Of a DNA stretch of 64,000 nt, positions 1 to 9,137 are shown one piece after another; within the stretch, counting starts at the first letter, position 1; the number at the start of each line of letters is the position of its first letter. The notes beneath the pieces were generated by a model. That model was not told the origin of the DNA. It saw nothing but the letters and a program-made list of their open reading frames with translations, and ran no database searches. Position numbers and translations under genes: made by a program. This DNA is from Pseudomonas sp. GM21. Its GTDB lineage: Bacteria > Pseudomonadota > Gammaproteobacteria > Pseudomonadales > Pseudomonadaceae. Where the stretch lies: contig NZ_AKJS01000072.1 in assembly GCF_000282215.1 (NCBI RefSeq), forward strand, positions 1-64,000, in the 5' to 3' direction.

Positions 1-691
1 CAACTATCCTGACACCGGGGGTTACAACCATAAGACCATTTTTTACAGTGCTGTTCTCGGCCACAGCGTCGTGCCAAAGCTCTAGGGTTCCCCCGTCAAC
101 GGTTGTGCCAATGGCTTTGCTCATGTTGGCGACTTGAAGATGACCACCTGCTTGCACAACGCTGTCATAGGCTTCAGCACTGTTAAAGATTCTCAGGCGC
201 CCCTTGTCTTCGACAGTGGTTCGAATGCCTTTGGCCGAGCCCTGCAATTCAATTTCACCACCGGCTTGCACAGTGCTGTCCTCGGCCACAGCGTTTTCAA
301 AGAGCTCCAGCCTCCCCCCCTCGACGGTGATGCGAATGGCCTTGGCCGAGCCCTGCACTTCAATTTCACCACCGGCTTGCAGAGTACTGTCCTCGATCAA
401 ACTGTCCTCTCTGGCCTCCAGAAATCCCTTGTCTTTGACCGTGATTCCCGTTGCCCGCCCCTGATCGTGGAGGAAGACATTGCTATTAGTTACGCTGCCG
501 TCTTTGTACACGCCACCGGTGCCGAAATGTACGTCGTAATCATTATTGAGATCCCAAGTCTGTGTTGTCTTGTAGCAACCGCTGTACCAATAGCAAGTAG
601 CCTCAGCCTCACCTGGCGTGGCTCCCAGCACCAACAAAGCGCCCGACACCGACACCGACAATCGAGACAACCGCATACCCAACGCGAACAT
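1..691 (-). CDS. Autotransporter-like surface protein, N-terminal part (runs off the left edge)
   Basis: An open frame of 230 codons runs from an ATG at 691 down to base 2 with no stop; an in-frame TGA lies upstream of the ATG and no other start codon intervenes. The first ~32 residues form a signal peptide (basic start, hydrophobic stretch, small residues before cleavage). The rest is at least three and a half copies of a ~36-residue unit (about 108 bp) with recurring elements such as AEDSTVQAGGEIE and TTVE.GG.L. This matches the beta-helical passenger of AIDA/pertactin-type autotransporters. The C-terminal beta-barrel, if present, lies outside the window. Regular DNA repeats in such genes favour copy-number change. 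Adhesion or aggregation is the usual role; the exact function is unknown. Confidence 0.75.
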   Translation of the reverse strand, partial: MFALGMRLSRLSVSVSGALLVLGATPGEAEATCYWYSGCYKTTQTWDLNNDYDVHFGTGGVYKDGSVTNSNVFLHDQGRATGITVKDKGFLEAREDSLIEDSTLQAGGEIEVQGSAKAIRITVEGGRLELFENAVAEDSTVQAGGEIELQGSAKGIRTTVEDKGRLRIFNSAEAYDSVVQAGGHLQVANMSKAIGTTVDGGTLELWHDAVAENSTVKNGLMVVTPGVRIV

Positions 692-898
692 AAGGATCCA
701 CCGACAACAAGAAGAAGAGGCGGCGAATTCTGCTCAGGTGCGGCTTTGGAGTAACGCTGGCGAGTCCTAAGTTTGTGTAGGAGACGGACTACAAAGTCGT
801 GCCCTCCAGCGTGGCCTGAATGTGTTCTTCCTAATGTTCATCACGATTCCGAGAGCGGCCAGATACCACCGTGATGCACACCCGAAGTTCATCAAATG

Positions 899-1987
899 TC
901 AGGTATTAGTCTTTAACTTGGTCCACAACCGGGTAGTCAACCGTGCGATGGCCGCCGGCAGTTCCTCTACGGTAAACAGTTTATCCAACACGCTGTTTGG
1001 CGGATAAATCGCCAGGTCCTGCTTCACGGCGGGCACCACGTACTCATCCGCTGCACTGTTGGGATTGGCGTAATGAATGCTGTTGCTGATGTTGGCAATC
1101 ACTTGCGGCTTCAGCAGGTAGTCCATGTAGGTGTAGCCATTCTTCTCGTGGGGTGCGCTCTTGGGCAGGACCACCATGTCGAACCACAGCGTCGAGCCTT
1201 CGTCAGGAATCGAATAGGCGATGTTAATGCCGTTATTGGCTTCCTTTGCGCTGGCGGCGGCCTGCACCACGTCACCGTTAAACCCGATTACCGCGCAGAC
1301 ATTGCCGTTCGCCAGATCGCTGATGTACTTGGAGGCATGAAAGTACTGCACGTAGGGCCTGATTTTCAGTAGTGCCTGCTCAGCTTTCTTGTAATCCGCC
1401 GGGTCGTGACTGTGAGGCGGCAGGCCAAGGTAGTTGAGGGTGATCGGCAGGATCTGCGTCGGGTTATCAATAATCGCCACCCCACATTCGCTCAACTTCT
1501 TGATGTTGTTTTCATCAAAAAACAGGTTCCAGGAACGGGTGACGTCGGTGTTGCCAAAGATCGCTTTGATTTTCTCGACGTTGTAGCCAATCCCGGCCGT
1601 GCCCCACATATACGGGTAGCCATACTGATTGCCGGGATCGTTGACCTCGAGTTTTTTCATCAACGCCGGGTCAAGGTTTTTCCAGTTGGGCAGTTGGCTT
1701 TTGTCGAGTTTCTGAATCGCCCCGGCCTTGATCAGTCGGGACAGGAAATGGTTCGACGGGCTGACCACGTCATAACCGGTGTTACCGGTCATTAACTTGG
1801 ATTCCAGCACTTCGTTGCTGTCGTGAATATCGTAAGTGGCCTTGATCCCGGTTTCCTTGGTGAAGTTGACCAGGGTGTCGTCGGCGATGTAGCCGTTCCA
1901 GTTGGAAATATTGACCTGTTCGTCGGCATACGTGGCTGCCGAAAACGTCGTGAGCAGGACCATCAAGGGCATAGTGTTAACGCGCAT
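899..1987 (-). CDS. PotF/SpuD-like putrescine-binding periplasmic protein of an ABC transporter
   Basis: A 362-residue protein with a signal peptide (cleavage near TYA-DEQ) followed by the bacterial polyamine-binding fold. Typical PotF signatures include NISNWNGYI at the mature N-terminus, TGYDVVSPSNHF and YPYMWGTAGIGYN. Length fits PotF/SpuD (about 365 residues). The start chosen is ATG 1987, with AGGTGA six bases upstream; a TTG six bases earlier is less likely. It lies 39 bp downstream of an amine-oxidase-like flavoprotein on the same strand and is probably co-transcribed. No ABC ATPase or permease genes are next to it, so it must share a transporter encoded elsewhere. Putrescine or a related diamine is the likely ligand. 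Confidence 0.85.
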   Translation of the reverse strand: MRVNTMPLMVLLTTFSAATYADEQVNISNWNGYIADDTLVNFTKETGIKATYDIHDSNEVLESKLMTGNTGYDVVSPSNHFLSRLIKAGAIQKLDKSQLPNWKNLDPALMKKLEVNDPGNQYGYPYMWGTAGIGYNVEKIKAIFGNTDVTRSWNLFFDENNIKKLSECGVAIIDNPTQILPITLNYLGLPPHSHDPADYKKAEQALLKIRPYVQYFHASKYISDLANGNVCAVIGFNGDVVQAAASAKEANNGINIAYSIPDEGSTLWFDMVVLPKSAPHEKNGYTYMDYLLKPQVIANISNSIHYANPNSAADEYVVPAVKQDLAIYPPNSVLDKLFTVEELPAAIARLTTRLWTKLKTNT

Positions 1988-2026
1988 GTTCAATCACCTT
2001 TTTGTTCTTTTGTGGTAACCGGTTTT

Positions 2027-3328
2027 CTAGATTTCTGTCTTTGCCCGGATGGCCTCTATGCGCATCCGCAGCATGGCACCGATATCGAGCAGTGGCCGGG
2101 GTGGCAGCCAGCCGGGTTGTGCCCGGCGCATCACCGAATCGAGCAGCGGCGAGTCAACACCCGACGCCAGTTCAGCGAGCAACCGCCCCCACAGGGTGCC
2201 GCGCGCCACGCCGGAACCGTTGCAACCGGCCACGGCAAACACGCCCTCTTGCACCTGTGAAAAATACGGTTGCCCGGAACGCGAGGCGCTCAGGTGTCCG
2301 GTCCAGGTGTATTGGATGTCTTGCTCGCCCAACCAGGGAAAACGTCGTTGCAAGCCGAGTACATGGTGTTGACGGCGGATCGACAGTTCACTGGCAGACA
2401 AATCCCGCGAACGGTATTCCGCCGTGTTGCGGACCATCACGCGGCGATCCGGGGTCAGGCGCACCGTGGCGCCCAGCGGACGGGTGGACAAAACGCCCCA
2501 AGGTTCGACGTTGCCCATGTCGCGAAACTCGGCGTCACTCAACGGCCGCGTGAGGCTGGCGCTGAGTTCCATGGCAAAGGTGCCGCTGTCTTGGATGCCC
2601 GCGCGGGGCACAAAGGCATTGAGACAAACCAGCACCTGTTTCGCCTCGACGCTGCCCTCGACACCGTTGGCCCGCAGACCTCCTTTATCCAGACGCTCAA
2701 GGCTGGTGATGTCGGTGTTTTCGTAGACGGTGACCGTCTGGGGCAGCGCATCAAGCAAGCCCTTCACGTATTTGGCCGGTTGCAGCAGCGCGTTGCCATT
2801 GCCGCACCAGATCGCTGCGCGGTAATGCCGGGTACCGAGTGTTTGAGCCAGTTGTTCTCCTTCCAGAAACTGCGCAGAGGCGCCCAGTGCCCCCAGCGTT
2901 TGCAGCTTTTCCTCGACGCGGGTCAACTTGCCTGGATCGCTGACGGCGAAGAAATAGCCGGAGTCCCTGAAGTCGCACTCAATGCCGTGGCGGGCAATCA
3001 TCTCGCCGACTTCTGCACGAGCGGCGCGAGAAATGGTGGTGTCCACTTCAAACTCGGCAAACCCCGGACTGCCGATCAACTCAGCGTTGGTCGGGTGTTC
3101 GTGGGCCACCACAAAGCCGGAATTGCGTGCCGAAGCACCTTGCGCCGCACGCTGGCGGTCGACCACCGCGATGCGCGCCTGAGGGTGCAATTGTGCGAGG
3201 GCATGGGCGGCGCTCAGGCCGGTAATGCCGGCACCGATCACCAGCCAATCGGCTTTTTGCAAACCGCTCAGACGATCACGCGCCGGTATGCTTTCGGTTT
3301 GCGCGATCCAGCCACATTCATTTTTCAT
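2027..3328 (-). CDS. FAD-dependent amine oxidase of the DAO family, gamma-glutamylputrescine oxidase-like
   Basis: A 433-residue flavoprotein with an N-terminal dinucleotide-binding motif (VIGAGITGLSAA, about residues 30-41), a GASARNSGF segment typical of PuuB/DadA-type oxidases, and a C-terminal FAD-binding GCNGSGVARG motif. Length and layout fit gamma-glutamylputrescine oxidoreductase, which deaminates gamma-glutamylputrescine in the Puu pathway. The ATG at 3328 has AGGTGA upstream. It is followed by a PotF-like gene and lies near a succinate-semialdehyde dehydrogenase, which supports a role in putrescine to GABA to succinate catabolism. Substrate assignment is by family and context only. 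Confidence 0.8.
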   Translation of the reverse strand: MKNECGWIAQTESIPARDRLSGLQKADWLVIGAGITGLSAAHALAQLHPQARIAVVDRQRAAQGASARNSGFVVAHEHPTNAELIGSPGFAEFEVDTTISRAARAEVGEMIARHGIECDFRDSGYFFAVSDPGKLTRVEEKLQTLGALGASAQFLEGEQLAQTLGTRHYRAAIWCGNGNALLQPAKYVKGLLDALPQTVTVYENTDITSLERLDKGGLRANGVEGSVEAKQVLVCLNAFVPRAGIQDSGTFAMELSASLTRPLSDAEFRDMGNVEPWGVLSTRPLGATVRLTPDRRVMVRNTAEYRSRDLSASELSIRRQHHVLGLQRRFPWLGEQDIQYTWTGHLSASRSGQPYFSQVQEGVFAVAGCNGSGVARGTLWGRLLAELASGVDSPLLDSVMRRAQPGWLPPRPLLDIGAMLRMRIEAIRAKTEI

Positions 3329-3474
3329 GCATCACCTGCCTGGATTGTCGTTCCCGGCCTGCGCATGCAGTAATCGCATGGACGATGATTGATGGCGGCC
3401 GTCATGGCTAGAATCTATTAGGTCTTCGGTGATACAACCAACGTTATAAAATCATTGAGCTATTCTGAAAACGC

Positions 3475-4386
3475 ATGGATAAAATTCGCAACATACCCAA
3501 TCTCCAGGCCTTGCAGGCGCTGGTGAAAGTCGCTGAAGCCGGCAGCTTTACGCAGGCGGCGCACACGCTGTGCCTGACCCAAAGCGCCGTCAGCCGGCAA
3601 ATCCAGCAACTGGAAAGCCACTTCGGCGTGCCGATGTTTGTGCGCAGCAGTCGCAGCCTTCGCCTGACACCGGAGGGTGAACTGGTGCTGGGCAGCGCGC
3701 GCACCATCCTTGAGCAATTGAAAACCCTCGAAGATCGACTGTCCCCGCAAAAACGCCCCTTGCGCATACGCATGCATGTGTCGCTGGCGGTTCGCTGGTT
3801 GCTGCCGAAACTGAGCGATTTCTATCGCCATCATCCAGACATTTCCCTGTCGATCGAGACCGTGGCGACCGAGATCGTCGAGCCGGCCAGCGACAGTGAC
3901 GCCTACATCCTCTATCTGCCCGAGCCGTCCAGTGATCCTGCGTGCCTGACCCTGTTCGAGGAAGCGCTGATTCCGGTGTGCGCCCCCGGTCTCGGCAGTC
4001 CGACCCGGCCATTGGCCTCGGTGGAGGATTTGAGGGGTTTCGCGCTGCTGCATCGTTCGGCGGACAAGCAAGCCTGGATCGACTGGCTGGCAGCCAATGG
4101 CGGCCAGTCGCTGGAGGATTACCGCCACATCCCTTTCAATCTCGATGAATTGGCGCTGGATGCCGCCGCGCGCGGACTGGGGGTGGCCATGACGGACATG
4201 ACCCTGGCCGAGGAATCGATCGAACGTGGCGTGCTCGTCGTCCCGTTTGGTCATCCCTTGAAGACCCGAGGATGTTATTCGCTATGCCTGCAACCCTCGG
4301 CCGCATCGCATCCGGCATGCGCGCTGATCATGCAATGGTTTGCCGGCCAGGCTGAGGGGATGGCAAGTACCCGCAAATCCTACTGA
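3475..4386 (+). CDS. LysR-family transcriptional regulator
   Basis: A 303-residue LysR protein. The N-terminal winged helix is clear (FTQAAHTLCLTQSAVSRQIQQLE at about residues 24-46, with the conserved A..L..TQSAVS.QI..LE spacing). A linker and a periplasmic-binding-like effector domain follow. It is transcribed away from the amine-oxidase gene with a 146 bp divergent gap, the usual arrangement in which a LysR protein controls its divergent neighbour. It probably regulates the oxidase and PotF-like pair in response to an amine or its degradation product. The effector is not visible from sequence. Confidence 0.85.
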   Translation: MDKIRNIPNLQALQALVKVAEAGSFTQAAHTLCLTQSAVSRQIQQLESHFGVPMFVRSSRSLRLTPEGELVLGSARTILEQLKTLEDRLSPQKRPLRIRMHVSLAVRWLLPKLSDFYRHHPDISLSIETVATEIVEPASDSDAYILYLPEPSSDPACLTLFEEALIPVCAPGLGSPTRPLASVEDLRGFALLHRSADKQAWIDWLAANGGQSLEDYRHIPFNLDELALDAAARGLGVAMTDMTLAEESIERGVLVVPFGHPLKTRGCYSLCLQPSAASHPACALIMQWFAGQAEGMASTRKSY

Positions 4387-4400
4387 CCACCACAGATCCC

Positions 4401-4492
4401 CTGTGGGAGCGGGCTTGCTCGCGAAAGCGGTGGGTCAGTCAACATCCCTTTTGAATGTCAGTCCGCATTCGCGAGCAAGCCCGCTCCCACAG
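4401..4492. repeat. Inverted REP doublet (REPIN-type)
   Basis: Two 25-base copies of a Pseudomonas REP sequence (beginning CTGTGGGAGCGGGCTTGCTC) lie in inverted orientation at 4401-4425 and 4468-4492, separated by 42 bases. The copies are perfect reverse complements. They sit between two convergent LysR genes, the usual place for REPINs. Such pairs are mobilised by RAYT transposases encoded elsewhere and may also act as transcription end points. Confidence 0.85.
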
Positions 4493-4508
4493 GGGTTTTG
4501 GGGTGGGT

Positions 4509-5399
4509 TCAGGGTTGTGGCTGCACCACCCCGCGCTCCTCCAGCAAGCGCACAAACATCGTCAGGCTGCGGGACACCGTGCCTCGGCGCCACACCAGCC
4601 AGGTGCGCAAATACCGGAACGATTGCGACAATGGCCAGATACTTACCGTGGTGCATCCCGGCATGCTTTCCAGCATGCTGCGCGGCATCAATGCCAGGCC
4701 GGCGCCGGCGCTGACACAGGCCAGCATGCCGTGATAGGACTCCATTTCGAAAATCTTGCCCGGCACCGCCGCGTCCTGGGTGAACCAGCGTTCGAAGTGG
4801 TGCCGGTAGGAGCAATTGGAGCGGAAAGCGTAGATGTTTTCGCCGTTCACATCCTGCGCGCGATGGATCGGCGAATGGTTGAGCGGCGCGATCAGCACCA
4901 TCTCTTCCTCAAACGCCGGCACGCCCTCCAGTGCCGGATGCAGCACCGGCCCGTCGACAAACGCCGCAGCCAGTCGCCCCGATAACACCCCGTCGATCAT
5001 GGTCCCCGAAGGCCCGGTGGACAGGTCAAGTTCAACCTTGGCGTGTTTCTGGTTGTAGGCGGCCAACAACTCGGGAATTCGCACCGCCGCCGTACTTTCC
5101 AGTGACCCCAGGGGAAACGCACCTTGCGGTTCTTCACCCGCCACGGTGGCGCGGGCTTCCTGCACCAGGTCAAGGATGCGCCGGGCATAGTCGAGAAAAC
5201 TCCAGCCGGCCGGCGACAAACGCAGGCGGCTTTTCTCGCGGATAAACAGGTCCACGCCCAGATCCAGTTCCAGCTGCTTGATCCGCGTCGTCAGGTTGGA
5301 GGGCACCCGGTGGATGTGTTGCGCGGCCACGCTGATGCTCCCGTGCTCGGCAACCGCCTTGAAAATCTCCAGCTGAACCAGATCCAAGTCATTCTCCAA
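4509..5399 (-). CDS. LysR-family regulator, PtrR/YneJ-like, divergent from sad
   Basis: A 296-residue LysR protein. Its N-terminal helix-turn-helix ([23 protein letters not shown]) has the VPSNLT.RI.QLE form seen in YneJ/PtrR, where most LysR proteins have TQSAVS. The effector domain has a conserved-looking FRSNCSYR segment that includes a cysteine. It is divergently arranged with succinate-semialdehyde dehydrogenase over an 88 bp gap, exactly as ptrR (yneJ) and sad are in enterobacteria, where PtrR controls putrescine/GABA use. The assignment rests on motif and synteny. Confidence 0.8.
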   Translation of the reverse strand: MENDLDLVQLEIFKAVAEHGSISVAAQHIHRVPSNLTTRIKQLELDLGVDLFIREKSRLRLSPAGWSFLDYARRILDLVQEARATVAGEEPQGAFPLGSLESTAAVRIPELLAAYNQKHAKVELDLSTGPSGTMIDGVLSGRLAAAFVDGPVLHPALEGVPAFEEEMVLIAPLNHSPIHRAQDVNGENIYAFRSNCSYRHHFERWFTQDAAVPGKIFEMESYHGMLACVSAGAGLALMPRSMLESMPGCTTVSIWPLSQSFRYLRTWLVWRRGTVSRSLTMFVRLLEERGVVQPQP

Positions 5400-5487
5400 A
5401 CGTGAACGTTATACTCAGTATTATTCAGTTTCCAGAAAATAGACACCCCCGTAACCTGAGCGCATCCCCACCCAGCAGGACGGTGCC

Positions 5488-6879
5488 ATGACCAGCGTTT
5501 CCAGCCTTACCCACGCGATTTCGATCAACCCGGCTACAGGCGGGCAGATCGGCCACTACCCTTTTGAGTCCGAAGCGGCCCTGCAAGCCGCCCTGGCGCG
5601 GGCCGCTGGCGGGTTTCGCGTCTGGCGCAAAACAGCCGTCGAGCAACGCTCGCAGTTGTTGATCGCTCTGGCTCAGGCACTGCGTGACAGTGCGGACAAA
5701 ATGGCCACCATGATCACCCTGGAAATGGGCAAGCCGATCACCCAGGCCCGCGGCGAAATCGAGAAGTGCGCGCAGCTCTGCGAGTGGTACGCCGAACACG
5801 GCCCGGCCATGCTCAACGCCGAATCGACCCTGGTTGAAGGCGGCAAGGCGCGCATTGAATACCGCCCGCTCGGGCCGATTCTCGCGGTAATGCCGTGGAA
5901 CTTCCCGATCTGGCAGGTGCTGCGCGGCGCCGTACCAGCGCTGATTGCCGGCAACACTTATGTACTCAAACATGCGCCGAACGTGATGGGCAGCGCTTAC
6001 CTGCTTCTGGAAGCCTTCAAGAACGCCGATTTCCCTGAAGGCGTTTTCGAGGTTCTGCACGTCACGCCCGACGGTGTTTCCACCGCAATTGCCGACCCTC
6101 GTATCGCGGCGGTGACCCTCACCGGCAGCGTGCGCGCCGGCATCGCCATCGGCGCTCAGGCCGGTGCGGCGTTGAAGAAATGCGTGCTGGAACTGGGCGG
6201 TTCCGACCCCTTTATCGTGCTCAACGATGCCGACCTTGATGAAGCGGTCAAAGCCGCCGTCATCGGTCGTTACCAGAACACCGGGCAAGTCTGCGCAGCA
6301 GCCAAGCGCCTGATCGTCGAGCAAGGCATTGTCGAGGCGTTCACACGCAAGTTCGTCGAAGCCACACGCAAGTTGCTGGTCGGCGATCCACTGGCCGCCA
6401 ACACGTACATTGGCCCGATGGCCCGTTTTGATCTGCGCGATGAGCTGGATCAACAAGTGCGTGCCACCCTGGAAGAAGGCGCAACCCTGTTGATGGGCGG
6501 CAAGAAGGCTGAAGGCCCAGGCAACTTCTATGAGCCGACCGTGTTCGCCGATGTCACCGATCAGATGACCTCGTTCAAGCAGGAACTGTTCGGTCCGGTG
6601 GCGTCGATCATCACGGCGCGGGACGCTGCACATGCCTTGGCGCTGGCCAATGACAGTGAGTTCGGCCTGGCTGCAACCGTTTACACGGGCAATGTCGAAC
6701 TCGCCCAACAGATGGCCGCTGAGCTGGAAACAGGTGGCGTGTTCATCAATGGCTACTGCGCGTCCGACCCGCGCGTGACCTTCGGCGGTGTGAAGAAAAG
6801 CGGTTTTGGCCGCGAACTGTCGCACTTCGGGGTCCGCGAGTTCTGCAATGCGCAGACCGTGTGGCTGGATCGTCGCTAA
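5488..6879 (+). CDS. sad: NAD-dependent succinate-semialdehyde dehydrogenase
   Basis: A 463-residue aldehyde dehydrogenase. Visible family residues are the oxyanion Asn138 in MPWNFP, the general base Glu235 in LELGG, and the nucleophile Cys269 in NTGQVC. Length and the early PATG..I start fit the Sad (YneI) group, which oxidises succinate semialdehyde to succinate with NAD. It is divergent from a PtrR-like regulator and lies near an amine oxidase and a polyamine-binding protein, so it likely completes a putrescine-GABA-succinate route. A rho-independent terminator follows immediately. Other semialdehydes remain possible substrates. Confidence 0.88.
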   Translation: MTSVSSLTHAISINPATGGQIGHYPFESEAALQAALARAAGGFRVWRKTAVEQRSQLLIALAQALRDSADKMATMITLEMGKPITQARGEIEKCAQLCEWYAEHGPAMLNAESTLVEGGKARIEYRPLGPILAVMPWNFPIWQVLRGAVPALIAGNTYVLKHAPNVMGSAYLLLEAFKNADFPEGVFEVLHVTPDGVSTAIADPRIAAVTLTGSVRAGIAIGAQAGAALKKCVLELGGSDPFIVLNDADLDEAVKAAVIGRYQNTGQVCAAAKRLIVEQGIVEAFTRKFVEATRKLLVGDPLAANTYIGPMARFDLRDELDQQVRATLEEGATLLMGGKKAEGPGNFYEPTVFADVTDQMTSFKQELFGPVASIITARDAAHALALANDSEFGLAATVYTGNVELAQQMAAELETGGVFINGYCASDPRVTFGGVKKSGFGRELSHFGVREFCNAQTVWLDRR

Positions 6880-6888
6880 GCGAAAAAC

Positions 6889-6925
6889 GCTGCCTGGGAG
6901 TCGATGGCTCCCAGGCAGCGGTTTT
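6889..6925. terminator. Bidirectional rho-independent terminator
   Basis: A 12-base perfect stem (CGCTGCCTGGGAG at 6889-6900 region pairing with CTCCCAGGCAGCG ending at 6920) is followed by GTTTTA on the plus strand and preceded by a run of A on the other side, which gives a T-run on the minus strand. It separates the convergent sad gene and the NTF2-like gene. Confidence 0.85.
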
Positions 6926-7295
6926 ATTCGTGCAGGTAATAGAGCTTGTTAACAATCATCCAGCGCCCTTTGATTTTCAGTAACGACAAATAATCCGTGA
7001 AGCGCATGCCAACGTAGTCATCAATCACTTTGGCGGCGGCGGCATCCCCGGTGATATCGACGTTGATCGTTTCCCAGGACGGTTTGACCTCTTTGGGCGC
7101 CGGCCCTTCGGCCCTGATCGCGCTGACAAAATCATCCAGCGATAACCATTCCAGCTCGCCATGGTAGTGACCAATGATGCGACAAGCGGGATGAAACGCA
7201 TGCCGCAGCAGCACTTCGTCGGCGAACACCATCCCTTCTACATAATTGCGAATCACAACGCTGATGTGCTCCCTGTCCAGCGAATGAACAGCCAT
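6924..7295 (-). CDS. NTF2-like (lumazine-binding type) small protein
   Basis: A 123-residue protein with the cone-shaped NTF2-like pattern: an N-terminal helix pair (YVEGMVFADEVLLRHAFHP), a central hydrophobic pocket region and closing strands ending GRWMIVNKLYYL. This closely resembles the putative lumazine-binding family (Lumazine_bd_2). A good ribosome site (GGAGGT) precedes the ATG. It stands alone between sad and a GST gene. Members of the family are mostly uncharacterised, and no catalytic role can be assigned. Confidence 0.7.
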   Translation of the reverse strand: MAVHSLDREHISVVIRNYVEGMVFADEVLLRHAFHPACRIIGHYHGELEWLSLDDFVSAIRAEGPAPKEVKPSWETINVDITGDAAAAKVIDDYVGMRFTDYLSLLKIKGRWMIVNKLYYLHE

Positions 7296-7425
7296 GACAT
7301 ACCTCCAGCTTTATCGTCCTCACACCGCAGGTGAGGGCTCAACCTCAAAAGTCTAGCACCGCCATTCGGACCGTCGCGGACGGCGACTATGCTGAGGGAG
7401 GCCACTTCCCGGGAGGAGCTGAACG

Positions 7426-8097
7426 ATGTCACTGACGCTTTATTACCATCCACTGTCGTCGTACTGCCACAAAGTACTGATTGCGCTCTATGAACACGGG
7501 GTCGACTTCGAAAAACGGATCATTGATCTGGGCAACGCTGAAGAAAAAGCAGAGTTGCAGGCGCTATGGCCGATCGGCAAATTCCCGGTTTTTCGCGATC
7601 ACACTGCTCAGTTCGATGTGGCGGAATCCACGATCATCATTGAATACCTGGATCATTATTTTGCCGGGCAAACCCGCTTGATTCCGGGGAATTGGGACAC
7701 TGCGCTGGAGGTCCGTCTGTGGGACCGGATCTGCGATAACTATTTGCAGACTCCAGTGCAGCAAATTGTCCTGGATCGCATCATCGGTGCGAACGGCAAT
7801 CTGACCCCGCAGCGCTCCACCCTTCAGACCGTGTACGGCATGCTCGACCGTCAACTGGCGACCAGCACCTGGCTGGCCAGCGACGAGTTCAGCCTGGCCG
7901 ATTGCGCCGCCGCCCCGGCACTTTTCTATGCCAGTACGCTGGAGCGGATTCCTGAAGAGCAAAGCCACTTGAACGCCTATTTCGACCGGCTGATGGACAG
8001 GCCGTCGGTACAACAGGTGATCGACGAAGCCAGGCCTTACTTCTCGCTCTACCCGTTTGAGCAAGACATCCCGCAACGGTTTTACCCACGCCCCTAA
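7426..8097 (+). CDS. Glutathione S-transferase family protein
   Basis: A 223-residue protein with the thioredoxin-fold N-terminal domain of GSTs (LTLYYHPLSSYCHKVLIAL, including the SxxxxK/R segment near the active site and VAESTIIIEYLD for the gamma-glutamyl contact), then an all-helical C-terminal domain. GGAGGAGCTGAACG lies just before the ATG. Its stop codon overlaps the stop codon of the convergent aldo/keto reductase (8094-8097). The likely role is detoxification or a glutathione-dependent reaction; the substrate is unknown. Confidence 0.85.
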   Translation: MSLTLYYHPLSSYCHKVLIALYEHGVDFEKRIIDLGNAEEKAELQALWPIGKFPVFRDHTAQFDVAESTIIIEYLDHYFAGQTRLIPGNWDTALEVRLWDRICDNYLQTPVQQIVLDRIIGANGNLTPQRSTLQTVYGMLDRQLATSTWLASDEFSLADCAAAPALFYASTLERIPEEQSHLNAYFDRLMDRPSVQQVIDEARPYFSLYPFEQDIPQRFYPRP

Positions 8098-9038
8098 CGC
8101 ACGATATCGATCAACTGCTCACGCTGTGCGCCCGTGAGCATGGGCCCGAAACCGGCACCGGCATTGTCCGCCATGTAACGCGGATTACCGGTGCCGGGGA
8201 TCACGCAGGTCACCGCCGAATGGGACAACAGGAACTTCAACGCCAGTTGCGCCCAACTGTTGACCCCCACTTGCGCGGCCCACCCGGGCAGAGGCTTGCC
8301 CTTCAATCGTTCGAGCAAACCACCGCCGCCGAACGGCCGGTTGCAGATCACCGCCACACCGCGTTCACGACACAGCGGCAAAATGCGTTTCTCGGCACCA
8401 CGATCGTCCAGGGCATAGTTGATCTGCAAAAAATCCACCGGTTCGACCTTCAGCAGCGCTTCTACTTCGTCGTACGCCGACGCCGTGTAATGGGTGATGC
8501 CGATGTAGCGAATGCGCCCTTGTTCCTTCCATTGGCGCAACGTCGGCAAATGGGTTTTCCAGTCCAGCAGGTTGTGGATCTGCATCAGATCGATGCGATC
8601 GGTTTGTAGCAAGCGAAAGGACTGCTCCATCTGTGCGATGCCCTCCTCGCGGCCGCTGGTCCACACCTTGGTGGCGAGAAAGGCCGGCGAACGCGGTTCA
8701 TGGATCGACAACAACTTACCTGTCGTCTGTTCGGCGCGGCCATACATGGGCGAGCTGTCGATGACCGTGCCACCCTTCTTGAACAAGGCGCTGAGCACCT
8801 CCGGCAATTGTTTGTAGGCGGGGCTGGAAGGCTCGACATCGAAGCCGCGATACGTGCCCAACCCAACGATGGGCAATGGCTCGGCGCTGGATGGAATGGC
8901 GCGGGTCAGCATGGTCTTGCCTCCTGTTTCCGTCGACGGCGCAGAAGTTGCCAACGCCCGATCGAAGGTGAAAACCGCCGAAGCACCGGCAGCCAGCGTG
9001 AGTAGTTGTCGACGCGTGTATCCGTCAGTGTGGCTCAT
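8094..9038 (-). CDS. Aldo/keto reductase with a Tat-type N-terminus
   Basis: A 314-residue protein. Residues 8-30 (TRRQLLTLAAGASAVFTF) resemble a twin-arginine export signal. The mature part has the AKR barrel with the catalytic set visible as Asp and Tyr in DSSPMYG, Lys in LATKVW and His in MQIHN. The cofactor-binding C-terminal segment (IPGTGNPRYMADN) is present. An exported AKR is a recognised group in proteobacteria, but its substrate is unknown. The gene converges on, and overlaps by 4 bp, a GST gene. Confidence 0.82.
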   Translation of the reverse strand: MSHTDGYTRRQLLTLAAGASAVFTFDRALATSAPSTETGGKTMLTRAIPSSAEPLPIVGLGTYRGFDVEPSSPAYKQLPEVLSALFKKGGTVIDSSPMYGRAEQTTGKLLSIHEPRSPAFLATKVWTSGREEGIAQMEQSFRLLQTDRIDLMQIHNLLDWKTHLPTLRQWKEQGRIRYIGITHYTASAYDEVEALLKVEPVDFLQINYALDDRGAEKRILPLCRERGVAVICNRPFGGGGLLERLKGKPLPGWAAQVGVNSWAQLALKFLLSHSAVTCVIPGTGNPRYMADNAGAGFGPMLTGAQREQLIDIVR

Positions 9039-9137
9039 CGTATTTGCCTGTGTGGCCCACCCCTGTGTGCCCCGATACCGTTGAACTAAACTCTGGCACT
9101 GATTACGTGTTAGCGGTCCTCGACTCCAGAGCCATCA

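Noticed and set aside
134..754. A 206-codon plus-strand frame with internal repeats
   Set aside because: The repeats come from the minus-strand autotransporter, which has a signal peptide and the passenger repeat.
5425..6825. A 466-codon open frame on the minus strand
   Set aside because: It is the antisense shadow of sad, whose translation shows every aldehyde dehydrogenase motif; the shadow has no recognisable fold.
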